From: Manihot esculenta
Lineage: Eukaryota > Streptophyta > Magnoliopsida > Malpighiales > Euphorbiaceae
Reading direction: 5' to 3'
DNA length: 64,000 nt
NCBI RefSeq assembly: GCF_001659605.2
Contig: NC_035168.2
Span: forward strand, 5,698,058-5,762,057
The notes beneath the pieces were generated by a model that had not been told where the DNA came from, searched no databases, and saw only the letters and a program-made list of their open reading frames with translations. Shown piece by piece: positions 37,621 through 50,900 of the stretch. Position numbers and translations under genes: made by a program. The first letter of the stretch is position 1; every line of letters starts with the position of its first letter.

Positions 37621-37884
37621 CTTTTTAAAAAAAAAAAAAATCAGCATAATTTTTATTATTAATTATAATTTTTTACATTAATATTGATAAATATATAAAA
37701 TATAACTTAATATATATATGCTATTCTTTAAAAAAATTAAAAGAAATAAATAAATAATATCAATAAAAAATTAAAAAAATTTATATTAGTATTTTTTAAG
37801 TTTTGTTAACCTAATCCCCAAATGTTGATATTTAATCTTTAAGAAGGGATAAATGTTAAAGATATTAAAAATAAATCTACTCTC

Positions 37885-38880
37885 TAATTAGCATCCAAAT
37901 ATCGCAAAGTTCAGAATAGGATACGCAGTTTCAGTAAAATTGTCAGGCCCTCCTCTAGCTGTTCCTGGAGATTTTTGGCAATTAATTTGGTGAACGAAAG
38001 TTCCAAAGAAAATACAACATTTCTGTTGGCGGGTGTTGACAGATCTTCTACCATCGGCTGTTAATCTGAGATGCAGAAGAGTAAACGTATCTTCTTTATG
38101 TGCAGTCTGCAGCAGAGAAGAGGAAACCAAGCTACATGCAATCTTTAGCTGCGGTTTCTCTCGACAGGTCTGGCTTTTGTCTAAAACAGGATGACATGAT
38201 TTGAGGACTGTCCAAGAATAGTTTCAGATTCTGGTTGTGAAACCAAGATCAGAAATTGAAGAAGCTTTGTCGGTTATGTATGCTTTGTGGAGAAATAGAA
38301 ATGAAGTGGCTTGGAGTTCTAAACATAGCCTTCTTCTCCCTTGCTATACGTGCTTTGAGTGAGTGGAGATGTGCTCAATCGAATCCGCAGATGACAAGAA
38401 CAAGCCATGCAAGCCATAATAATGTTGTGGTTAAATGGTCACCTCCTATGTCTGGTTCTTTCAAATGTAATACAGATGTTTCTTTACCTGTGGGAGGCGA
38501 GTCTTCTGGCACGGGCATCATAGTACGAGATTCACAAGGAAGATGTGTTGCAGGACAATCAAAATTTATTCCAGCAACTGCGGACCCGATTGGGAGAAGC
38601 ACATTGTTTTCTTGAAGAACTTAGTTGGGTAAAGACATTAAACTTAAGCTCTGTTAATGGAGTCTGATTGTGGAATTCTGATTCAGGCTTTAAAATCTTG
38701 TGTTAGCGATTATATTTATTTTGATATTGTTATTAGGGACTATCAATCAAGACTAAAAGACAATTCTCATATTAGTATTACTTGTATTAAAAATTCAGCG
38801 AATCAAACTGTTTATATAATCGTAAAAGTAGATGTTTCAAAGCCTGACTTTGTATGGGATATGCCCCCTCAATGAGCTAA
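37885..38880 (+). pseudogene. LINE (non-LTR retrotransposon) 3' relic: zf-RVT plus RNase H
   Basis: Plus-strand translation across several frames gives the zinc-binding RT-associated domain ([20 protein letters not shown], then [20 protein letters not shown]) at about 37,970-38,170. A plant-type RNase H domain follows (SGSFKCNTDVSLPVGGESSG at about 38,452, then VESDCGILIQALKS) at about 38,430-38,870. Frameshifts and stops break it. The upstream reverse transcriptase is missing. A (TA)n stretch at 38,892-38,917 follows the end. Confidence 0.8.
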
Positions 38881-38889
38881 ATAGCTCTT

Positions 38890-38920
<31 letters not shown>

Positions 38921-39093
38921 AGGATTAAATATCTGTTGGTGATCCAATATCAAAAAAAAATATTTGCTTGATAATATGTTGATAAAATTGATGGATTTAA
39001 CTTTGCTTTAAAAGAAATCTTATAGAAAAGAATTACCCAAAATTTAAATAAAACATATTTGGCTTACATCCTGTTGGATGATATATTTTTCAT

Positions 39094-39126
<33 letters not shown>

Positions 39127-39799
39127 TATATGGATGCTATCTATCAATGTTAACGTTTCTTCATTCAAATATGCAACTTCTAATAAAATGGCTCTAATTT
39201 GGTGGTAACTTTTTCAGGTTTTTTTTTGCCCTTTTAAAATTATAAAAAATTTATTTAACTATTTAAATTTTGAAAAAATTTATTTGTTAAAGAGCAGTTT
39301 GACCGCCTATATAGCGTTTAGAGCGATCTATCACTGTTTTTTTTTTTTTTTTTTTTTCAAATTAAAAATAAAGCATGCACATCCTTTGTCAATTAAAAAA
39401 AATATTTTATTTTATTTTATTTTTTTTCAATTATTATATTATAATAATATATTTATTTTATATTAATTTAATAATATTATTTATAATATAATTTTGTATA
39501 CTAAAAAATATTTTTTATTATTTTTAATATATTAGTGTAGTAATACTGTATAAGTTATAAGTTTATTATAAATAGTTATTATATTTTTTTATAAAATTTT
39601 ATTTATATTATATAGATAATTATTTAAAAATATAAGAGTATTATAAAAAATATTTTAAATATTTACTCTTATGCATGGGTAAGTTTTATTTAATTTTAGT
39701 GGTATAAAACTAAGATATAAAATAGAGATCATTTAGAAAAATATTTAAAAGTCAATAACAAAAAAAATTCCGTTGGAAGTATTTAAAGTTAGTAGGCTA

Positions 39800-40500
39800 T
39801 TATCATGCACAGTATACGTTTAATCTTAATATAATATTAATTATATAGCACTTAATTAAATAATATCAATAATATTTTTTATTTAAATATTAATAATATA
39901 ATTAAATATATATATATATATATATATTTTTGAAATAGGGGATTGGGGGAGTTAAACCTTAGACCTTTTAAGACTACAAGATGCACTTTCCACCAGGTTA
40001 AGTCTTGGAGTGCTAATTAAATATATTTTATAATATATAAAATTAAAAATATTTTATATTAACAACATTAATTGTTACAAAAAATATTTAATATTATATT
40101 ATAAAAATTAAAGATACGGTAAAAAACATAACAAAACTAATTAAATATATTTTATTTATATTTAAAGAGTAGAAAACATGCCTTTTTTTTATTTACAATA
40201 TTCCTATATTTTTCTAATAATTATCTATATAATATAAATAAAATTTTATAAAAAAATTATAATATTTAATTATATATTAAATATATTCTATATAACAGTT
40301 ATTATTGTTAATATGAAAATATTTTTAATTTTATATTATATATATTATAATAAAAATCTATTTTATTGTATATATTATAAAATATTTTTAATTATAGTAT
40401 TAATATTTAAATAAAAAATACTATTAATACTATTTAATTTCAGTATTATAAAATTAATATTATTCTATGATAGTATGCGGTCATATTAAAATAGTCTAAT
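39800..40500. mobile_element. foldback-type AT-rich element
   Basis: The left arm, from AGGCTATTATCATGCAC, and the right arm, ending GTGCGGTCATATT-like before 40,500, are mutually inverse over more than 100 bases (TTTTTTATTTAAATATTAAT and its complement occur in both). The SINE-like piece at 39,930-40,012 sits between the arms. Confidence 0.5.
39930..40012 (-). mobile_element. tRNA-like SINE relic with (TA)n tail, copy 2
   Basis: The minus strand reads CTTAACCTGGTGGAAAGTGC (A-box-like), CATCTTGTAGTCTTAAAAGG, then GGTTTAACTCCCCC (B-box-like), CCCTATTTCA and a (TA)n tail. The order matches tRNA-derived repeats. Confidence 0.45.
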
Positions 40501-41130
40501 AAAATATAAACTTAATTCTGATAATTTTAAATATTTATATTAATTAATTAATTTCTCTTGTCTAATTTCAGGATAATGTCATGTATTTTTGGCGTAATTT
40601 CTTTTATTATCAACCTTTAGACGTTTCTCTAAACAATCTTGACTTAATATAACAAAATATTGATTGCATAATTTTTTTAATTAAATAATACTTTATTATA
40701 TTTTATATTTTAGTTTATAGCACTAAAATTATATATTTTAGTTTTATAGTACTAAAATATATTATGAAAAATAATTAAAAATATTTATTATTATAAAAAA
40801 TTAAATTAAAAGTAATATTATTAAATTAATTTTAAATAATTTTATAAAAATATATAATTTCATTAACTAAAATAATTGTACACTACCATATATATTCTTA
40901 CATGTATCAATTAAACAAATATTTTTACCTAATCAAAGAAAATACAGGTTGTGAGTTTAGTTTTTCTAAATAAATATAAGAGAGATTTGATTGAATGAAA
41001 AATATAATTAATTTAAAATATTTAATTTCTATAATCTGAAAAAAGGGACAGAGTACTCAATAAATATATAATTCATAAAATCAGAACATAATAAATAAAT
41101 TAAAATACAATATGTTATTAACAATTGATT

Positions 41131-41512
41131 GGTTCAGTTTAAAATTAAACCGAATAATCAAAAATTAAAATTTTAATATTTATAAAAATTAAATTGAATC
41201 GAATCGATCTGATTCAATTTGATTCGATTTAATCAGTTTAAATTTTGAATAAATTTTTTATTTTTTACACTTTATTTTTATTATTTTAAAATTTAATTAA
41301 AATATTTTAATTTTAATATAATTTATTCTCTATATTATTAAATATAATATATTATTATCACTGATAGGTTTAATTTTTTCTTATTAAAATTAAAATAAAT
41401 TAAAATAATTAAAATTTTTAAAATTAAAAAAATCAAATAAAAATAAATAAAAAATTAAATTAAAAATTTAAATTAATTTAATTTAATCGATTTTTTCAGT
41501 TTGAACCGAATA
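41131..41512. mobile_element. degenerate hAT-like MITE, copy 3
   Basis: Shares TTGGTTCAGTTTAAAATTAA, GAATCGAATCGAT and the TTTTTTCAGTTTGAACCGAA end with the element at 56,166-56,646. The outer TAGGGGTGAGCA ends are lost. Confidence 0.5.
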
Positions 41513-41989
41513 ATATATTATCTTTAATCGTAAAAATTTTCATAAAATATTTCATTTTATAAATTTTTTTTAAAAAGTAATTTTAAATATTATTAAAAAT
41601 TTGACAAAAATGTTATATTTAATTTTTTTAATTTATAATTTGAATATGTTGAATTTAGTTTTGAATAAATTTTTATACATTTCAGTTAATATATTGAAAA
41701 TTTTTTTTCTCAATAACTGCTCCAATTAAACATATTTAACTCAAAATTAATTTATACATTGATATGTAGCTAATATATTTAAAATTAAAAAATTAAAGAA
41801 ATTCGGACACGCGTCAAAACCCTAAATTCGTGCGTTCCCAATCATTTTTTTTTAAAACACTGTAAATTACAGTTACAAATTCCTAGGATATGAAAGCCCA
41901 TTGTCACAGCCACAAAAGTAGGAGACAGGTCTGCGCAAAACCAAAGGAACAACTGCAGCTGCAAATCCAACTCCCCACTATACGAGATT

Positions 41990-44900
41990 ATGGCTACCCC
42001 TGTAAGTCTCACTTCCTCTCTCTTTCTATGTACATATGCCATAGAACATATGATTTCTTTGGTTCATTCATTACTTGCTTTTGTAGTGTTATTAGTGGTT
42101 TTTATTTGTTGCCTGCCAATAAAATTTGAGAAAAAGGAAGAAATGAGTTCTGGGTATTTGTTGTTTTATTGTCTGATACCACAAAGCAATGAACTTTACT
42201 CTTCGATTACTATTTTGGTTTGTTTAGCTTTTCTTTTGCAAACTGAAGGGATAGTTGTGGCAATTCAATTTTCTTGCACTGGAATTTGGACCTGTTTGAT
42301 TTTTGCTTGATCTGATGTTTGGTGGAGTGTGTGATTCTAAGCATTCAAAAAGAGAAATGGAATTACCATTTTATTTTATAATATGTGCTCATGTTTGTCG
42401 TATCATAATTGAATGTGTTCATGTAATGAATTGAACTTTTAGTTTATTGTTTTATTTACATTCCATTACTTCCAATTGCATCCTGCCAAATATGCACTTC
42501 CATAAGTTGTATCAGCTGACCTGAGGATACTCTGCATAGAATGTGTCAATTGACTGTGACAGATAAGAGGATTTTTTTTCCCCACTAATTGAGTTGGACG
42601 TTGTCATGCTACTATGTTGCAGCTAACTTCAAGGAAATCTGTGGAGGGAGTCTTTAAACCTACATTGGTTGAGTCTTTTTTTTTTTTTTTTTTGTTGTAG
42701 TCAAGATATCATGTTTAAATATGTAAAGTAGAGGAGAGATCCAGTGCTTGAAGATCATTGTACTTCCAACTGATTCCTGTTTTTGTAGCAGGATTGATGT
42801 TTTCTATGTTCGTTAATACAAACAATTATCTGAAGTCTGGGGTAGTCATAGCTTCACACGTCCGCAAGAGGGAATATCGGTTTTCTTCCAGAGCACCGTG
42901 GAAGTATTCTTTTCAGCCAGCCTTTAATTTGATTGACCATAGGGAACTCCATTTCCAAGCAAGAGGTAAAATGAAAAGTACATACTTATATTTAAAATTT
43001 ATTATTCGAGCAATGAATTGTATAACTGAAGGAACTTCAAAACAAAGTAAGATCACACAAGGTGGCCCTGATATTGATTGATGGCTTGAAATATTTGCTA
43101 TGAGTTTTGAAATTTCTTTGTTGGTTTCCCATTTCAGGTTCTGAGTGTCGAAAGATGTCATCCCAAGCCATGGGAGAAAAAGAAAGCAATGGGGTAGTCA
43201 AAGATTGTTTGCAGGAACTGCCTCATTCAAATAATTATGAAACTGCCATGGAAGCACTTTCCTCTCTCATTACGGGTCAGAAACGTGGATCTCGCTCATC
43301 TGTTGGTTCCAGATATGGAAAATTGGAAAGGATGCAGATGTATCTTAAGGTAAACACTATATCATTCTTCTAAGTTCTAGTGCTTTGCAAAAGGTATACA
43401 AACAAGGGATTGGCAATCTTTTCTTCTGTTCAATTCAGTCAATGCTTCTTACTTTTTACAATATTATGATTGGCTGTCCCAGTTTCTGTTGGTTGAATAA
43501 TTATGCTTCATTAGTTTTACTGACTGACATTGTACATGGGATTCAAGTGCTCTATTTGTTTAGCATCTCTACTATGAACATATTATCCTGGTGATATTGG
43601 GGTGGAAGTGCCCTTTGAAGTTTCTTATTGGTAACACCAGTAGATAGGCAAATTATTTAACTTTGTTACTCTTGTTCTAAATGAAATTGATTGAAGATTG
43701 AAAGGCAGCAAGCATGTTTCTCTACAGATACTAGATTTGGAAGAGCATATACCTAAGCTCAAGATTATCCATGTTGCTGGAACAAAAGGGAAGGTACGGT
43801 CCCAGTTTAAACCTTTTTGTTAATAAAATAACTAGATTGTAGACTATTATTTGAACCATGTTGCGTTTTATTTGCAATTGCAATTTATTTTAACATTCCA
43901 ATCAAACCTTTTTGTTTTAAAGTGTCCCAAATTTACATTTTTGAAATGTTGTTTGATATCACGTAAGCATGTTCGTGGAAATTGATACAGTTTCACTTCA
44001 TTCTACTCGCACAAGAAGAAAAAGAGAAGAACAGAAATGAAGCACAGCTTCTTCTGACATTTATTCTGTCAGATTTTGATCTGTGGATTGTTTAAAGTGT
44101 ATTAAAATTTAGTAAGGAAATGATATTTGATAGCACTTGTTCTTTAACATGGTTTGTTCTTCCTTTGATTGTTTTATTTCAGGGTTCAACATGCGCATTC
44201 TGTGAAGCTATTTTACGAGAATGTGGCTTTCGAACAGGACTGTTTACTTCCCCTCACCTAATTGATGTGAGAGAAAGATTTCGTATAAATGGGTCGGTGT
44301 TTAAATTCATAACCATATATCATTGTTTGAATTCACAATCCCCCTTGTCCACATATAGCAAGACAAGGAAAAAGAAAAAGAGAGCTCAAATTTGTATCCA
44401 TGCTTAGGATAAGAATCATGGTCATGAACAAAATAGTTCTCTAAGGATTTGCCCCCTAAATTGTTGGGTTTTGGAAGATCAAAGACTGGTCACAAAGAAG
44501 AAAATTTTGTGAGCCTTAATTGCCTTAACTGACTGGTTATTTTGATGATCATTGGGCCATCAAATGCTCCTCGTATTTTTTTTCCTGTTTTACTAGAGGC
44601 ACTATAAGCTTCTTTGTTTTGGAATCATGGATTTAAATTGCAGTCATGTTCGTGATGTTCATGGTAGCATATGACACAAACAGCTATAATATAATGGTAT
44701 TGGCCTATCCCTAAAAATTGCAAAATGCACAAAGGTAAGCAGATATCAATAGAATCAACTACTATTAAGAATTCAATCATAAATACAGCATAAATTTCAA
44801 GTTTTAGAAAAAAATATGTAACTATAAGTAACCAACAAAAAAAAACCAAGAAAATATGAAGAATACTGATTTCTACAATTTACATGCTTTTTCCCTTGAT

Positions 44901-47900
44901 AGTTTGTAAAATGTGGAATTCCTTTCAAATGGTTTCAGAAAAAGAAAAAAAAAACAGCTAAAATGGAAATTTGCCTTGCAGGAAAGTAGTCTTTGGCTTG
45001 GATTGTTGGCTTGGCATCTTATCCTTTTGCCTGCTCAAATAATTCCTTATACAGTAATGGCCTTTAAATAAAGAGTGATGACCAAGTAACAGCTTTACCC
45101 AAAAAAGTTATGTTATTTTTAATTAATGGGAATAATAATACAGGTGTCACCAAAAAAATTCATTTAACAGCTGTTATGTCCAATATTTAAATCCATGTCT
45201 GGCATATATCGTGACATTACCCAAGTAATTTTCCACTTCAAATTGTTTCACTCAACTGTTTCTATTGTGAAATGAGTGAGTGAGACATTTTGGGTTTTGT
45301 GGAATTTGTAGAACCAATTTTGACATGGGATGATTGACATTCTTGTAACCACATGAAATAGGTTGATGGATTTGGTCTGCTAAATCACTTTGTTTAGGTA
45401 TTCCACCCCATGGAATTCACCTATAGGCATTCTTCCTATGAGGGGCTGCAAATATAGTCCTTTGAGATTTATGGAGGTTTGGTGCATTCATATAAATCTG
45501 ATTCAAGCTAGCTGTTATAGTTGTTCAATGTCTAAACTAATTTCACGGTTAATTTGAATGCTTTTCATTGGTATTGATTCATGTCTGACAATGACTTGCT
45601 TTTGCAGATTGGACATATCTGAAGATAAATTTTTATTTTACTTTTGGGATTGTTGGAATCAATTGAAGGTTCCATTTCTGCCTTCCATTCTCAATAATTG
45701 TTAGATATTTATGCAATCTATAAATGGTAGTGGCTGCAACTTAATTCTGAAAATTTTGATTTTCAGCAACAAGTAACTGAGGACCTGCCAATGCCCCCAC
45801 TATTTCAATTCCTCACAGTCTTGGCATTCAAAATATTTGTCTGTGAACAGGTTGGTTGTGCACGTTGTAACTTGCAAAATGAAGTTAATAATATGTTTCC
45901 TCATTTTTAGTTGAAACTTGAAACAGTAAAGCAGTAACACTGACTAATCTTGTCCCTTAACTTTTCCTTTGCATATGCTTGTCGTCCCAACTAAAAGAAC
46001 AAAACTTCTGGATCTGACTTCAGCTTAATGAACACTGAGTTAACTGCTATTGGTATAAGATTCTCTGTCAATAGCAGCTGAACAGAGTTCTACTGATATA
46101 GAAGAAGACTTCTTAAGGAAGAAACTAAGCGAAATCTTAGAGAAGGAAAGAAGGATAAGAAGAGATAGAATAGGGGAATTTGAGAGAAGGAATAGAGAGA
46201 ATGTATCTGTATCATCATTTATTCTAGATTGGTACTTCTTCTATACAGATTACTCTTTTATACTAGACTATTATAGTAACTGCCATCAACTTCTTATCCG
46301 ATTTAGCAACTCTTTAACTACTAACTCACTTTCCCTCCAAACCTATTGAATTTATCTACTACTATACCTCTTCTCTTATATGTGACGATGCCTTCCTCAT
46401 GAGGCCTTTCTTGTCCCCAAGAAGTTTGGAACTCTGGAAATTGAGCTTGAAGAAAAGTTTGATCTTCCCAATTAGCATCCTCTGAAGCAATTTCTCTGGT
46501 GCTGCTGCTATAGTATGATCTTCTTGGAGTGCATGAATTTCAAGAGGAGGAGTGATTGCCCATATGAGTAGTTTCCTTATTGTTTTGAAGTTTTTTTCTG
46601 CACCATAGTAGATTAGTTTCTTTCTTTGCCTTCTTGATATCTCCCGTTTATCCTTCCTCAGAATCATAAAATCAAATGAATATAACCCACCATCTTTCAG
46701 TTTCAGCTTAAAGTATGTTGCAAAGTTTTTCTTGTTTTGCTTTTGATTAGACTGCTCCTTATCAAAATTCTTCTGAAGAATAACTTCAGCCTCGCTGGCC
46801 GCCAACCTTAAAAATAATAACTCCGCTAGAGAGATTTGACAGCCTATATTGTAATTCCTCCTTGTCAAATTCGTCCCATTGACATCCTCAGCTTCTAACA
46901 TCCTTCTTTAGTTTATTTCTTAATCTCACTACCCTGAAAATTTGCAGCATTCTTGCTAATAACCTCTTTACTAGTAAAAAAAATAGCAAGATGAGAGTCA
47001 TACTTGAAGGGTCAAGTTCAACCGCAATCGTTTCAAGATTGTGCCCATCTTTCTTGTCAATATCCTCAATGTTCCCCTCTTGAATTAGTAATCCCAATTT
47101 ATCACTTTTACTCCAAGAAGTCTCAGGTCTATGTACCTTGAGTTATGCAGCTTGAAGCAACTTTTTGAATTCTTCTATTTTCTGATTCAACAGCTCTTTT
47201 AATTTCACCTCTTGATAGCATCACCCGATGCATGTCTCCAATATAAAAATATTTTGTTCTCAAGAATGCGCTTCCATCACTTGATTCTTGTTATCTCACA
47301 AAACAGGAAAAATGATTGAGCGGGGAAGATTTGGTTCCAGAGAGAACATGGTAGTAATTTCCAAAAGGGAAAATTACTATAAGGTCCTTGGATTTTAGAG
47401 AAATTTATTAAGAGGTCCTTGTAATTCTTAGAGGTAATTAAAATGTCCCTCAATACTTGAAAATATAACTATTTCATCCTTCTATTAGAAAAGACTAACA
47501 GATTCCGGTAGTCTATAGAGAAAAAACAAATTTGACCTTGTTTAAAATTAAACCCTCTATAAAATCCCTAAATCTAATCTCAAGCTCACTCTCTCGATTT
47601 CATACTATCTATTTCCCTCTCCCATTCTCGCATGGAAACATTAAATCATCAAATATTCTGCTTACCAAATCCTTTGAAGCCCGTGTCTCCGACTTTGACC
47701 TTGCCAATCTTGCAGGACTTACCCCCACTCCGAAATTTGTCCATAAGAATTGTAATTATAGTTGACATCTCAAATTTAAAAAAAGGGCAACAAAAAAAGG
47801 GCAACAAAGACATTTCACCTTATGTAATGGCAGCTAATAGATGGAAGGACTGTTTTTTGGACAGATTGAAAACATAGGGATTTAAGTGTTCAGTTTTAAA

Positions 47901-50900
47901 AATATAGGAATTGATTTGTCAATTATGCTAAAATTCAAGGGCTAAAATGTAATTTACCCTAATCTTTATTAGCTGTGATAATATATTTTGCAATTGTAAA
48001 TTATGTATGAGACTCGTACTTAATTGTAGCAATTCTCGTTGCATGGAAATATCCCTCTTGCCATCATTTCTGTAACTATGTTTAAGAAAACTTTTTTAAG
48101 CCTTAATCAATATCATACTCATGTCACTCTGGCTAAACACTATGTGATACTTTTGAGTTTTTCATTCTGTGTTTCCTTTCTTTTTTTACAGGTAGATGTT
48201 GCCATAATTGAAGTTGGTCTTGGAGGAACAAAAGATTCAACGAATGTGGTATTACTCTCTTCCTGGATTCAAGTATTATTGATTATTGTGAAGCTTACGC
48301 TAATTATTGCCAGTTTTCATTTACTGTTACAAGGTGATAGCTAATATTTATGAAGATTGTAAAATTAATATTAGAATATTCTCAATGGTTAATGATCTAC
48401 TTTGTTTATTTATTGTTTCAGATTAAAGTGCCCGTTGTCTGTGGCATTGCAACTTTGGGGATGGATCATACAGAGGTTCTGGGTATGTCATTTTCTTGTA
48501 TATTATTGTTCTCATTTCCCATTAGCTATTTCTTCTTTTATCTGTAGATGCAAATTTATGTTGGTGGTTTTTTTTTTTTTGGTTTTATTTGTGGGACTAG
48601 GGCTTGATGCTGATTACAAAGAAACTTGTGCATTTTTTTTTTCCAGTTTTTTCAAGTTTGTGCATTTCAATACTAAGTACTGGAAGAGGTTAATCATTTC
48701 TTAAAACAACTAGTTGCTCCACTATTGCAGGTGATACACTTGGAGAGATTGCTTCTCACAAATCTGGAATTTTCAAGGTATAGATCTCATATGCGAGAAG
48801 CTAAAACAAGCAAGAATGTGTTATTCAGTGATAAAAGTTATTTATAGCAATACTTCTGTTTTTATTATTCTAAATGGCAGTATTCATTTTCAAGTATTTT
48901 CTGAATTGGGTTGATCATTGATGTCTTCCCTGCTCCTCAAGCCCCAAATTCCTGCATTTACGGTACACCAACTTTCTGAAGCAATGGATGTTCTTCATGA
49001 GAAAGCCAACGAATTAGCGGTAACCTCTAGTGTTATATATTGAGTCTTAATTTGAATTTTCACTTTAAAATATTCTTATTTAATTAATTCGTTGTTGATT
49101 AATCATGATATATCCTTTCAAGACTAATAAGTCCTGTGATCAATTCTTCTACATTCATATCATTCTAATTTTCATTTGGGATAAGTCAAAATAAGATCAT
49201 TGGCTTTCATTTTATGTTGATGTTGAAGTTCTATCATATATGTATGATCTTCAGTCTTCCATTATCATGTTTTAGAAATTAGTTAATGAAACTTCAGAAC
49301 TTTAGCATGCTCCCTTGAGTAAGAATTGCTATTGACAATTGTTGATTGATCTATTCTTATTGATTGCAGGTGCCGCTAAAAGTAGTGGAACCTCTGGATG
49401 AAAGAAAGTTGGATGGATTGAAGCTTAGCTTATCTGGCGATCATCAGTTCACCAATGCTGGTCTTGCTGTTTCCCTATGTAAATGTTGGCTTCAAAGAAC
49501 AGGAAACTGGGAAAAGATACTTCAAAATGTTAGTGTTACTCAGGCATTTGTCATTCATCAAATTAAGTGATATGTGAATCTATTTTCCCATCATGTCAAT
49601 AGGTGTATATATGCAGATATGTTTGCACATCCATTTAAATGTAAACATAATCTTATATTTTTCTGCATTTGTATGTGTTCATGAACGAAAGCAAACATGT
49701 TAATATCATCTGTGTGGTATGTGCCTGACATCTTGTTTTCTTCTGCTGCACCTAATAGATCTTAGTGGTGTGATTTGATCACAAATCAATGTATTGCTGC
49801 TCTTCTTTCTCCCATGTTTATGGGTTGCATTGTTGAATTATTCACCAGTCAACTTTGTTGAATGTAATAGCAGGATAAAAAGGAAGCTAATATACCAGAG
49901 GCATTTCTTAGAGGTCTTGCAGCAGCACGTCTTTCAGGGAGGGCTCAAATTGTCTATGATTTGTCTTCTAATTGCAATAGTTCCTCTACATTAGCAGAAA
50001 GTTCATCTGGAGATCTGATTTTCTACTTGGATGGAGCTCACAGTCCAGAAAGCATGGAGGTTTGTGCCAGATGGTTCTCTAGTGCTGTTCAAGAAAGCAA
50101 GCAATTACCGAAGTTGTTGTCATCTTCGCATGATGTTGAAATTATAAAGGAAGTTTGGGGCAGTGGCTACATCCAAAGTGAAAGGGACAGCTCTGTTGAG
50201 TCTAACAAAATATCAAAGAAGGTGGGATTATTATTATCATTGAGATTAAGATTACAGGCTTGGAGTTCTCAGCCTTTTTCTGTCTCCCTTGTATTGATCT
50301 CATCCTTGTGGCTGTTTTACACTTACATTACTAAGTGTTTAAATTTTCTCTTTTCATTAGCTTCTAATTTTAGTGTTTATGCCTTGTAGATTCTTTTATT
50401 CAACTGCATGGAGGTCAGAGATCCCCAGATTTTGCTTCCACGGCTTGTGAGTACGTGTGCTTCCTCAGGTAATTGTTTATTCGGAGCTTCTTTTATTCAA
50501 GAGTTGTACGATTCTTCTTTTCTTGAAGAAATTATCCATCTCTCTTTAAACTGTGTATTATGCAAGGACCATTACCTTAGAGGTTATATTATAATGATAT
50601 TTTGATATGATAGGGTGGGCAAGCTGTTATGACTAAGGAATAAAGAAATAATAGATTAGTCTCTTTAATCAATTGTAACTGTATAAAGTAGTTATGAGAC
50701 TCAAAATAGTATAAATAGGAACTTACTTGTAAAGAGAAAGATATTCAAATTATTAGTAATTAAGATAAACTCTTTCTCCCTATTTCTGCTCTCTCCTCTT
50801 CTTTAATTCTCTTTATTACTTCTGCCCTTTCTATTTTTTTCTCAATCCAATATACTTTTATTTCTTTCTCTCCCCATTTTTCTGTTTCAAAAGGAACTAC

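Larger units (their letters stand above)
38881..41830. other. AT-rich gene-free DNA with poly-T, foldback and MITE relics
   Basis: Holds a T run of about 28 at 39,097-39,125, another at 39,337-39,357, a large inverted-repeat structure (39,800-40,500) and a hAT-like MITE relic (41,131-41,512). No gene. Confidence 0.6.

Noticed and set aside
39930..40012. Functional tRNA gene
   Set aside because: Box-like strings are present but the cloverleaf cannot be completed, the B box is mutated and a (TA)n tail follows. A SINE relic fits better.
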